From: Hyphomicrobiales bacterium
Lineage (GTDB): Bacteria; Pseudomonadota; Alphaproteobacteria; Rhizobiales; Beijerinckiaceae
DNA length: 5,143 nt
Reading direction: 5' to 3'
Assembly: GCA_028290595.1 (NCBI GenBank)
Contig: JAQGJO010000241.1
Location: forward strand, 1-5,143
In this document: positions 1 to 5,143 of the stretch, piece after piece
Layout: each line of letters begins with the position of its first letter
Numbering within the stretch: position 1 is the first letter of the stretch
Translations under genes and position numbers: made by a program
The notes under the pieces: generated by a model
What the model was told of the DNA's origin: nothing
Seen by the model: only the letters and a program-made list of their open reading frames with translations
The model's database searches: none

Positions 1-719
1 CGCGCCGCGAGCAGCGCCTCGATATCATCCTCGAACGCATTGTCGGCGACGCTCGTTTTGGTGGTGTGCGTCACTGCGCCGCCCAACGCTTCCTGCGTCA
101 CCACTTCGTTCGTCACCGTCTTCACCACATCGGGACCGGTGACGAACATATAGCTGGTGTCGCGCACCATGAAGATGAAATCCGTCATCGCCGGCGAATA
201 GACATCGCCGCCCGCGCATGGTCCCATGATGACGGATATCTGCGGAATAACGCCGGACGCCATCACATTGCGCTGGAACACTTCGGCATAACCGCCAAGC
301 GCCGCCACGCCCTCCTGGATGCGCGCGCCGCCGGCATCGAACAGACCGATGATGGGCGCGCGGTTCTTCAGCGCCATATCCTGGATCTTCATGATCTTCT
401 GCGCATGGGTTTCCGAAAGCGAGCCGCCAAACACCGTGAAATCCTTGGCGTAAACAAAGATGGTACGGCCGTTGACCGTGCCCCAGCCGGTGACGACGCC
501 ATCGCCTGGAATCTTCTCACCCTTGTCCATGCCGAAATCGGTGCTGCGATGCTGCACGAACATGTCGAACTCTTCGAACGATCCATGATCGAGCAGAAGG
601 TCGATGCGCTCACGCGCGGTGAGCTTGCCGCGCTTGTGCTGGGCGTCGATGCGCACCTGTCCGCCGCCAAGAACGGCACGGTCGCGGCGGTCCTGCAGCG
701 TTTTCAGCATCTCTTTCAT
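1..719 (-). CDS. pccB: Propionyl-CoA carboxylase beta subunit (carboxyltransferase), 5' part only
   Basis: This gene encodes the carboxyltransferase subunit of biotin-dependent propionyl-CoA carboxylase. The enzyme moves CO2 from carboxybiotin on the alpha subunit to propionyl-CoA, giving methylmalonyl-CoA in the cytoplasm. The first 239 codons are present, of about 510 in the family; the rest lies beyond base 1. Visible landmarks are a PccB-like N-terminus ([13 protein letters not shown]), the [20 protein letters not shown] segment near residues 23-42, the [16 protein letters not shown] block, [11 protein letters not shown] at 127-137 and [16 protein letters not shown] at 166-181. The glycine-rich stretches match the N-terminal crotonase-like domain of acyl-CoA carboxyltransferases. 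Near-identity to typical PccB blocks favours propionyl-CoA over acetyl-CoA (AccD) or methylcrotonyl-CoA. The start ATG overlaps the stop of the upstream ATP12 gene (ATGA, 716-719), and AGAGGG at 726-731 lies 6 nt upstream, so translational coupling is likely. Acyl-specificity residues in the C-terminal half cannot be checked here. Confidence 0.95.
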   Translation of the reverse strand, partial: MKEMLKTLQDRRDRAVLGGGQVRIDAQHKRGKLTARERIDLLLDHGSFEEFDMFVQHRSTDFGMDKGEKIPGDGVVTGWGTVNGRTIFVYAKDFTVFGGSLSETHAQKIMKIQDMALKNRAPIIGLFDAGGARIQEGVAALGGYAEVFQRNVMASGVIPQISVIMGPCAGGDVYSPAMTDFIFMVRDTSYMFVTGPDVVKTVTNEVVTQEALGGAVTHTTKTSVADNAFEDDIEALLAA

Positions 720-1531
720 CGCCCACCCTCTCCCAAAAATTGCAGCATGCGGCCAGCAGCTTCCATTTGCGTCCAGCGTTGCGCGCGACGCGCCAGCCCT
801 TCGGTATCCTCGCCCCAGGTGCGCATCTGGAAATCCTCATCCACATGGGCAATACGCCAGGCCTCGGCGGCGCTCAGATGTCCCTGCGCTACAGCCAGCG
901 CCAGCAAAGCGGACCCGGTCAGCGTGGTCACCGTATGCAGCGCGGCCAGTCGCAACGCCGCCGCATTATCCTCTCCGACTGCCTTGTCGATCGCCTTACG
1001 TACGGCAGCAACCGCGGGCTCCGGCTGCGTCACATACATCACGCCCTCGGCCAGAATGAAGCGCGCGCCATGGGCCTCGCGCGCCCAGGCGAGCACGGGA
1101 TCCCAGGCTGCAGCTTGTTCGGCGACGAGGTTTTGCGGCGTGCCGGCGCGATAGCAGAGCAGATCGCTCTCGGCATATTTCGCGACCTCCGCGCCCACCG
1201 CTTCCATCTGGGCGGCCACGCCATCGAGCGCCGAATTGACGATGCGGGTGACCGGCATGCTGGACGGTTCAATCAACTCGCCCTGCGCGCCCCATTCTGC
1301 CGCCATCGCTTGCGCCAGAGGTTGCGAGGGAACCGCAAGGCGGTTGCGCGCCGGCGTCAACGCCGGGCGACCATCGAGCACCAGTGCGAAGCCTTCGCCT
1401 TCCGCCGCCACCCCCGCTTCCTTGTAGAAACGCTTCGGCAGGCTTTTCTTGAGATCGCGCCGCGCCATCTCGACCGGATCGATCTTCTCGCCCGACGACG
1501 GCAGCAACGCTTTCGACAGATCTTCTCTCAT
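716..1531 (-). CDS. ATP12 family chaperone for F1-ATPase assembly
   Basis: This 271-aa protein belongs to the ATP12 family. In mitochondria its homologue (Atp12p/ATPAF2) binds the F1 alpha subunit and protects it until the alpha-beta hexamer forms; the alphaproteobacterial homologues are thought to act similarly in the cytoplasm. Family blocks appear in order: KRFYKEAGV at 33-41, [10 protein letters not shown] at 52-61, AAEWGAQ at 77-83, [12 protein letters not shown] at 92-103, [11 protein letters not shown] at 119-129, WDPVLAW at 143-149, and the long C-terminal block [17 protein letters not shown] at 229-245. No signal peptide or membrane segment is seen. The usual lysine in the RPxKTP block appears to be leucine (L58). 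The start at 1531 fits the family length; the Shine-Dalgarno is weak (AGGTTGAG within the 20-nt gap after the preceding stop). Its stop overlaps the pccB start by 4 bp. No F1Fo subunit gene is in the window. Confidence 0.93.
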   Translation of the reverse strand: MREDLSKALLPSSGEKIDPVEMARRDLKKSLPKRFYKEAGVAAEGEGFALVLDGRPALTPARNRLAVPSQPLAQAMAAEWGAQGELIEPSSMPVTRIVNSALDGVAAQMEAVGAEVAKYAESDLLCYRAGTPQNLVAEQAAAWDPVLAWAREAHGARFILAEGVMYVTQPEPAVAAVRKAIDKAVGEDNAAALRLAALHTVTTLTGSALLALAVAQGHLSAAEAWRIAHVDEDFQMRTWGEDTEGLARRAQRWTQMEAAGRMLQFLGEGGR

Positions 1532-1551
1532 CGCAATCTCAACCTGGAATT

Positions 1552-2115
1552 CTACTCAGGAAAACGCGGCAGCGCGGCCTCACCTTTCGGCGGCTCGACT
1601 CTCGCCACATTCATCGTCATCGCCAGCATCGAATAATAGCCGACGAGGCCGCACAGTTCGACGACGCCGTTTTCGCCGAAGCGCGCCTTGGCAGCAGCGT
1701 ACGTCGCATCGCTGACGCGGCGCGTGGCGAGAAGTTCAGAAACGAAATCCCAGATGATCTGCTCGTCGTCGGTCAGCGGCGATGGCCGTCGGCCATCGCG
1801 GATGGCGTTGATGCTCGCCTCAGTCACGCCGGCGGCAAGCGCGTGCTTGCGATGGGCGCCCCATTCGTAATCCTGCGTCCAGTGGCGCGCCACCATGAGA
1901 ATACAGAACTCGCTCAGCCGGCCCGACAGCGAGCAGCGATAGCGCAGAAACTCACCGACGCGATGGGTGCGCGTCAGCAGTTCCGGCGAGCGCACGAACA
2001 CATGCCACGGGCCGCTGAACGGAACCTTGCGCTCGGCGACAAACTCGTCCTGCGCCTGCTTCTGCTCCGCCGTGAAATCCTTCTCGGCGATCGGCGGCAT
2101 ACGGCATTCGGTCAT
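1552..2115 (-). CDS. Carboxymuconolactone decarboxylase (AhpD-like fold) family protein lacking the CxxC
   Basis: This 187-aa protein has the helical carboxymuconolactone decarboxylase/AhpD fold. The core is LSGRLSEFCILMVARHWTQDYEWGAHRKHAL at about residues 63-93, followed by AGVTEASINAIRDGR. In AhpD a glutamate, a CxxC pair and a histidine form a proton-relay peroxidase site. Here the glutamate (E69) and histidine (H88) keep the same 19-residue spacing, but the positions expected for the cysteines are Q81 and E84 (QDYE). A thiol peroxidase activity is therefore unlikely. The cysteines that exist (C4, C61, C71, C155) are not paired in that motif. Related YEW-containing proteins are common in proteobacteria and mostly uncharacterised, so the substrate is unknown. 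ATG 2115 is preferred over the upstream in-frame ATG at 2142 because AGGGAG (2122-2127) sits 6 nt before it and the longer form would overlap the previous gene. It lies 10 nt after the pseudouridine synthase gene and 20 nt before the ATP12 gene. Confidence 0.85.
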   Translation of the reverse strand: MTECRMPPIAEKDFTAEQKQAQDEFVAERKVPFSGPWHVFVRSPELLTRTHRVGEFLRYRCSLSGRLSEFCILMVARHWTQDYEWGAHRKHALAAGVTEASINAIRDGRRPSPLTDDEQIIWDFVSELLATRRVSDATYAAAKARFGENGVVELCGLVGYYSMLAMTMNVARVEPPKGEAALPRFPE

Positions 2116-2121
2116 CAATGG

Positions 2122-2127
2122 CTCCCT
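2122..2127 (-). promoter_or_regulatory. Shine-Dalgarno that fixes the CMD-family gene start
   Basis: AGGGAG on the minus strand, 6 nt before ATG 2115. It begins inside the TAG stop of the upstream pseudouridine synthase gene, so ribosomes ending there are placed to restart. It supports the 187-aa form over a 196-aa form starting at 2142. Confidence 0.75.
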
Positions 2128-3319
2128 ATTCTTGCGGCGCATCCTCGATCGGATCGTACTGCTTCACATCGAAGCCGAACAGATCGAACGTCTTCTGCAT
2201 GTGCGGCGGCAGCGGTGCGGTGACATCGAGCGTGCCGCCCTTCGGATGCGGCAGCACCAGCCGGCGCGCCAGCAGATGCAACTTGCGCTCGACTTCGGCG
2301 GGCACCGCGCGCAGCGGGTCAGTGCGGCGCGGATCGGTCTCTTTCAACTGCAGCCCGTATTTCGGGTCGCCGATGATCGGATGCCCGATCGCCTCCGCAT
2401 GGGCGCGCAACTGATGGGTGCGCCCGGTGATCGGCTTCATCGAAAGCCAGGCGAGACGCGGCTGCACCTTGTCGACAGGAGCGTAGAAGGTAACACCGTG
2501 CTGCGCATCTTCGGCACCGTGCTTGACGACGCGCATCTTTTCCGGATCGACCCGCGGGCCTGCGCCGCGCGGCGCATCGCTGCGTACACTGCGGTTGTCG
2601 CCCATGGCCGCGCCCTTGGCGAGGAATAGCGAGATGCGCCCCTGCAACGGCTTCGGCACGCCCTCAACCACAGCCCAGTAAATCTTGCGCGCCTGGCGCG
2701 AACGAAACAATTCGCCAAGGTCGGAGGCGATCTTGCGCGTCTTGGCGATCAGCAGCACGCCCGATGTGTCGCGATCGAGCCGGTGGACGAGCACGGGCCG
2801 CTCGCCCTTCTCGTCCTCCATCGCCATCAGCATGCCGTCGATGTGCCGCGTCGTGCCGGAACCACCCTGCACCGCGAGGCCGAACGGCTTGTTGATCACC
2901 ATCAGATGCTTGTCTTCAAACAGCACCAGTTCGCGCAGCATGCGCACATCGGCCGGCGACGCCGGTGTAGATTTCTTGACGGCCGGGCTGGCAACACCGC
3001 CTGCTGAACCACTCGCAGGCGCATCGAGCTTCAGCGGCGGTACGCGCACCGCATTGCCTTCGGCAAGGCGCGTCGAGCCCTCGGCGCGCTTGCCGTCGAC
3101 CCGCACCTCGCCCTTGCGAACGATACGGTTGAGATGGGACAGCGACAGCGCCGGGAAGCGGCGGCGGAACCAGCGGTCGAGCCGCATGCCGTCGTCTTCG
3201 GCGCCGACCACGATGGTCTGCACGCCGGTGCCGGTTCCAGCCTGCCCTTCAGTCTTTGGCTCGGCTTTTACACCGGGCTTTGTATTGGGCCTGGCGCCGC
3301 TTTTCACATTTATGCTCAT
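2126..3319 (-). CDS. RluA-family (RluC/RluD-like) 23S rRNA pseudouridine synthase with S4 domain
   Basis: This 397-aa enzyme isomerises specific uridines, most likely in 23S rRNA, to pseudouridine. Residues 1-35 are a low-complexity basic, Gly/Pro/Thr-rich tail. An S4-type RNA-binding domain follows at about 44-98 (DGMRLDRWFRRRFPALS ... RIVRKGEVRVDGKR). An Ala/Ser/Pro-rich linker spans about 99-123. The catalytic domain starts near 129 (LVLFEDKHLMVINKPFGLAVQ) and contains the family motif HRLDRDTSG at 179-187, with D182 the expected nucleophile, then RKIYWAVVEG at 211-220 and KPITGRTHQLRAH at 295-307. It is longer than E. coli RluC (about 320 aa) because of the tail, the linker and a basic insertion at about 236-275. 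The start at 3319 is chosen because it overlaps the crcB stop as ATGA and has GAGGA (3327-3331) 7 nt upstream. An earlier in-frame ATG at 3424 would run well into crcB. RluC-like is the best guess; the target uridines cannot be read from the sequence. Confidence 0.94.
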   Translation of the reverse strand: MSINVKSGARPNTKPGVKAEPKTEGQAGTGTGVQTIVVGAEDDGMRLDRWFRRRFPALSLSHLNRIVRKGEVRVDGKRAEGSTRLAEGNAVRVPPLKLDAPASGSAGGVASPAVKKSTPASPADVRMLRELVLFEDKHLMVINKPFGLAVQGGSGTTRHIDGMLMAMEDEKGERPVLVHRLDRDTSGVLLIAKTRKIASDLGELFRSRQARKIYWAVVEGVPKPLQGRISLFLAKGAAMGDNRSVRSDAPRGAGPRVDPEKMRVVKHGAEDAQHGVTFYAPVDKVQPRLAWLSMKPITGRTHQLRAHAEAIGHPIIGDPKYGLQLKETDPRRTDPLRAVPAEVERKLHLLARRLVLPHPKGGTLDVTAPLPPHMQKTFDLFGFDVKQYDPIEDAPQE

Positions 3320-3699
3320 GACAGCGTCCTCACGAGCGCAAGACCGGCGGCCAGGGCCAGGATGGAACCAAGGACCGACACCAGCACATAGGTCAGCGCA
3401 GCCCCGGTCTGGCCACGCTCCCACAGCAGCATTGTGTCGAGTGAAAAGGCTGAGAACGTGGTGAAGCCGCCGAGAATGCCTGTCATCAAAAACAGGCGGG
3501 CATTCTGGGTCCAGCTTTCGCTGGCGCGAAACGCCAGCCAGCCGGCGACCAACCCCATCACCAGCGAGCCAAGGATGTTAATTGTCATGGTGCCCCAGGG
3601 AAATTCCGTGCCGCACCAGCGGGCGCATCCCACATTGACGCCATGGCGCAGCATGCCGCCCAGGCCCGCGCCGAGGAAAACGATGAGATAAGCTGTCAT
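3316..3699 (-). CDS. crcB: Fluoride efflux channel CrcB/Fluc
   Basis: This 127-aa inner-membrane protein has the standard length of the CrcB/Fluc family, dual-topology dimers that conduct F- out of the cell and relieve fluoride toxicity. Four hydrophobic helices are evident at roughly 3-22, 35-57, 66-90 and 99-124. Conserved features are GGMLRH at 14-19, GTMTINILGSLVMG at 36-49 with pore-lining N41, and GGFTTFSAFSLD at 77-88, which supplies the Na+-site TT region and the two pore phenylalanines F82 and F85. It is the first gene of the minus-strand cluster, and its stop overlaps the next start (ATGA, 3316-3319). ATG 3699 matches where family members begin (MTAYLIVFLGAG), but its Shine-Dalgarno is poor. 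An upstream in-frame ATG at 3738 would add 13 residues and has AAGGGA in front, though only about 2 nt away. I see no sequence resembling the fluoride riboswitch upstream. Confidence 0.95.
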   Translation of the reverse strand: MTAYLIVFLGAGLGGMLRHGVNVGCARWCGTEFPWGTMTINILGSLVMGLVAGWLAFRASESWTQNARLFLMTGILGGFTTFSAFSLDTMLLWERGQTGAALTYVLVSVLGSILALAAGLALVRTLS

Positions 3700-3705
3700 G
3701 AGGTC

Positions 3706-3734
3706 TCTATAGAACGCTGAAGCTGCTGCGTCAT
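3706..3734 (-). promoter_or_regulatory. Candidate sigma70-like promoter for crcB operon
   Basis: On the minus strand ATGACG (3729-3734) and TATAGA (3706-3711) are separated by exactly 17 nt. Each matches four of six positions of the TTGACA and TATAAT consensus. Transcription would be expected to start about 7 nt past the -10, which falls at or beside the A of ATG 3699, giving a leaderless or nearly leaderless crcB message. The match is weak and could be chance; promoters further upstream remain possible. Confidence 0.3.
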
Positions 3735-3750
3735 CCATTTCCCTTTGAGG

Positions 3751-3779
3751 GTGCACGACTTGCAATTGCGCCGTCGCAC
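3751..3779. repeat. Imperfect inverted repeat in the crcB/GST divergent region
   Basis: The segment reads GTGC-AC-GAC-TT-GCAATTGC-GCC-GTC-GCAC. The outer arms GTGC/GCAC, the inner arms GAC/GTC and the central palindrome GCAATTGC share one dyad axis apart from one nucleotide of offset. It lies between the two divergent genes, 35 nt before the GST start, and has no T-tract, so it resembles a two-fold operator more than a terminator. No regulator gene is in the window to pair it with. Confidence 0.4.
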
Positions 3780-3801
3780 GGCAACACTCGCCGGCTTAAA
3801 A

Positions 3802-3808
3802 GGGGAGG
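3802..3808 (+). promoter_or_regulatory. Strong Shine-Dalgarno for the GST gene
   Basis: GGGGAGG ends 5 nt before ATG 3814 and is close to the anti-16S complement. It settles the start, since an in-frame ATG at 3745 would prefix 23 residues unlike any GST N-terminus and would run through the inverted repeat. Confidence 0.85.
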
Positions 3809-3813
3809 ATCAT

Positions 3814-4449
3814 ATGTCCAACGTCGAAATCATCGGGGCCCCGATGAGCAGTTATGTCCGGGTGGTGCGGATCGCCTTTGCCGAAAAGGGCGTGCCTTAC
3901 GATTTCAGACCGGCAGCGCCCCATTCCGCCGATGTCGACGCCATCCATCCGATGGGGAAAATCCCCTGCATGCGCCATGGCGACATCGAATTGTTCGAAT
4001 CCAAGGCCATTTGCACTTATCTCGACAAGGCCTTCCCGGGCCCGAAACTCATCCCGGACGATGCCCTGCGCGCGGCCCAGGTCGAGCAATGGATTTCCTT
4101 CGTCAACACGGTCACCGACCCGGCGATCATCCGGCAATATGTCGTTCCCGGCTATATTATCCCCGGAATGGCCCAAAAAGCCCCGGATCGCGCCTGTATC
4201 GAGGCCGCCATGCCCAACGTGGAGAAGCAATTGGGCATTCTTGAAAAGGCGGTGACCGGCAGAACATGGCTCGTCGGCGACACCCTGACCCTGGCCGACA
4301 TCAACGTCATCCCCATCCTCGCCGGCGCCGTGAGATTCCCTGAATCCGCCGCTGCCATGGAGAAATACCCCAACCTCAAGGCCTATTACGACCTCCACGC
4401 CCAGCGCCCTAGCGTCCGCGACACCGCCCCGCCGATGCCGAAAGCTTGA
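3814..4449 (+). CDS. Glutathione S-transferase family protein
   Basis: This 211-aa cytosolic protein has the two-domain GST layout and normal family length. The N-terminal thioredoxin-like domain (about 3-75) runs from VEIIGAPMSSYVRVVRIAFAEKGVPYDF through NPxGKIP-like HPMGKIPCMRHGD at 45-57, with the cis-proline at P51, to ELFESKAICTYL at 59-70. There E62-S63 is the expected contact for the glutathione gamma-glutamyl group. S12 or S13 at the helix 1 N-terminus is the likely thiol-activating position. The alpha-helical C-terminal domain (about 85-205) carries WLVGDTLTLADINVIPIL, with the N-capping box T159-L-A-D162. It probably conjugates glutathione to electrophiles, or reduces or isomerises a glutathione-linked substrate; which substrate cannot be told. 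The start is set by GGGGAGG 5 nt upstream. It is transcribed divergently from crcB and sits 91 nt before an MFS efflux gene on the same strand, which hints at a shared detoxification role. Confidence 0.93.
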   Translation: MSNVEIIGAPMSSYVRVVRIAFAEKGVPYDFRPAAPHSADVDAIHPMGKIPCMRHGDIELFESKAICTYLDKAFPGPKLIPDDALRAAQVEQWISFVNTVTDPAIIRQYVVPGYIIPGMAQKAPDRACIEAAMPNVEKQLGILEKAVTGRTWLVGDTLTLADINVIPILAGAVRFPESAAAMEKYPNLKAYYDLHAQRPSVRDTAPPMPKA

Positions 4450-4540
4450 CGCTGGCCGCCCTGCCCGCGCTGCGTCTATCCCGGAAACTGATAGTCTGCC
4501 CATCGAGGGGTAGCGTTCTGATTCTGGGATTTTTGAGCTG
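4450..4540 (+). other. GST-MFS intergenic gap with small inverted repeat
   Basis: The 91-nt gap has no recognisable terminator hairpin with T-run and no convincing -35/-10 pair. CTATC (4476-4480) and GATAG (4490-4494) form a 5-bp inverted repeat with a 9-nt spacer, which could be a half-site pair for a regulator or chance. The ribosome site for the downstream gene is weak: GAG at 4535-4537 lies only 3 nt before ATG, and GGGA at 4526-4529 is 11 nt away. Read-through from the GST gene is possible. Confidence 0.4.
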
Positions 4541-5143
4541 ATGGACGATCAGAAGACGGAACAGCCCGCTGTTGTAACCGGCGGCGTTCACCCCCTCGTC
4601 GTGGCCTCGATCGTCGCCACCGCCTTTTTCATGGAAAGCTTCGATTCGACCGTCATCGCCATGGCGCTGCCGATGATGGCGAAGTCGTTTTCGACCACGC
4701 CCGTGGCGCTGAGCATCGGTCTCACCTCCTACATTCTCGCCCTGGCCGTCGTCCTGCCGGCCAGCGGCTGGATCGCCGATCGCTGGGGCGTCCGCAACGT
4801 CTTTTGCGCCGCGATCATCCTGTTCACCATCACGTCGGCCATGTGCGGCCTTTCGGGCTCGCTGCCCGAATTCGTCATGTGGCGCGCACTACAGGGCTGC
4901 GCCGGCGCGCTGATGTCGCCGGTCGGAAGGCTCGTGGTTCTGCGTTCGGTCGCCAAGAAAGACCTGGTCCGCGCCATGAACTTCGTCTCGACGCCGGGCC
5001 TGGTCGGGCCGCTCGTCGGCCCCCCAATCGGCGGCTTCATCGCCACCTATGCGGACTGGCGCTGGATTTTCTTCATCAACATTCCCGTCGGCCTGCTCGG
5101 CGTCGTACTGGCGTGGCGCTTCATTCCGCAGGTCCGCGATGCG
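4541..5143 (+). CDS. DHA2-family MFS multidrug efflux transporter (EmrB/QacA-like), 5' part only
   Basis: The first 201 codons of an inner-membrane proton-coupled drug exporter are present; the frame is open to the window edge. A short hydrophilic N-terminus (1-17) precedes six predicted helices at about 19-43, 55-78, 86-105, 110-134, 145-168 and 174-195. Signature motifs are in order: FFMESFDSTVIAMALP at 29-44 (helix 1 motif with D35), motif A GWIADRWGVRN at 76-86, motif B RALQGCAGAL at 115-124, the antiporter motif C region PGLVGPLVGPPIGG at 152-165, and DWRWIFFINIPVG at 172-184, typical of 14-helix DHA2 proteins. Substrate is unknown. ATG 4541 is the first in-frame start after a TAG at 4511. 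No membrane-fusion partner (EmrA-like) is visible; it could lie downstream. The adjacent GST gene on the same strand suggests a joint role in removing toxic compounds, which is inference only. Confidence 0.93.
   Translation, partial: MDDQKTEQPAVVTGGVHPLVVASIVATAFFMESFDSTVIAMALPMMAKSFSTTPVALSIGLTSYILALAVVLPASGWIADRWGVRNVFCAAIILFTITSAMCGLSGSLPEFVMWRALQGCAGALMSPVGRLVVLRSVAKKDLVRAMNFVSTPGLVGPLVGPPIGGFIATYADWRWIFFINIPVGLLGVVLAWRFIPQVRDA

Noticed and set aside
66..1154. Long plus-strand open frame (362 codons) opposite pccB and atp12
   Set aside because: It is antisense to two clearly recognised genes, its product is Arg/His/Ala-rich with no domain pattern, and such frames are expected opposite GC-rich coding DNA.
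740..1636. 298-codon plus-strand frame opposite the ATP12 gene
   Set aside because: Composition is Arg/Gln/His-rich and lacks any family motif; the minus-strand ATP12 reading has all its conserved blocks.
2685..3464. 259-codon plus-strand frame opposite the pseudouridine synthase and crcB
   Set aside because: Ser/Arg/Pro-rich shadow frame across two well-supported minus-strand genes.
3745..3813. Upstream in-frame start adding 23 residues to the GST protein
   Set aside because: The added residues do not resemble a GST N-terminus, and GGGGAGG at 3802-3808 clearly serves ATG 3814.
4446..4451. TTGACG at the end of the GST gene as a -35 box for the MFS gene
   Set aside because: The sequence 17 nt downstream is GCTGCG and nothing like a -10 box occurs within 16-19 nt; the match mainly reflects the stop codon context.
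3796..4503. 235-codon minus-strand frame opposite the GST gene
   Set aside because: The plus-strand frame has full GST motifs and a strong ribosome site; the antisense product is Gly/Asp-rich without recognisable features.
4729..5046. 105-codon minus-strand frame opposite the MFS gene
   Set aside because: Shadow of the transporter coding frame; no motif or ribosome site seen.
1..5143. Mobile element, CRISPR array, tRNA/rRNA gene or defence system
   Set aside because: No transposase-like product, terminal repeats, regularly spaced direct repeats, tRNA-like cloverleaf or defence-related domain was seen on either strand.

Overview
The window looks like chromosomal DNA of a GC-rich alphaproteobacterium. 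The clues are an ATP12-type F1-ATPase assembly chaperone, which is found in alphaproteobacteria and mitochondria, a closely typical PccB sequence, and long spurious antisense reading frames of the kind high GC produces. A rhizobial-type lineage is plausible, but genus cannot be read from this sequence.

The left two thirds (1-3699) is a compact minus-strand cluster that looks like one operon. In transcription order it holds crcB (fluoride channel, 3699-3316), an RluC/RluD-type pseudouridine synthase (3319-2126), a carboxymuconolactone decarboxylase (CMD)-fold protein (2115-1552), an ATP12 chaperone (1531-716) and the 5' part of pccB (719 to beyond base 1). Junctions are a 4-bp ATGA overlap, a 10-nt gap, a 20-nt gap and another 4-bp ATGA overlap. 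Nothing in the gaps suggests an internal terminator or strong promoter. The products cover unrelated housekeeping tasks: fluoride export, RNA modification, ATP synthase assembly and propionyl-CoA metabolism. They are more likely linked by shared expression than by one pathway.

A divergent intergenic region of 114 bp (3700-3813) separates crcB from plus-strand genes. It holds an imperfect inverted repeat centred on GCAATTGC (3751-3779), a weak sigma70-like promoter that would place the crcB transcript start at or next to its start codon, and a strong Shine-Dalgarno sequence for the gene to the right.

The right part (3814-5143) carries a glutathione S-transferase family gene (3814-4449) and, 91 nt downstream on the same strand, the first 201 codons of a DHA2-family (14-helix, EmrB/QacA-like) major facilitator drug efflux gene that runs off the window. 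The pair could form a conjugation-and-export or stress-resistance unit, but that is inference from adjacency.

I found no RNA genes, insertion sequences, CRISPR array, defence system or other clearly new system. The points most worth a second look are the CMD-fold gene inside the housekeeping operon, which lacks the peroxidase CxxC, and the crcB/GST divergent control region.
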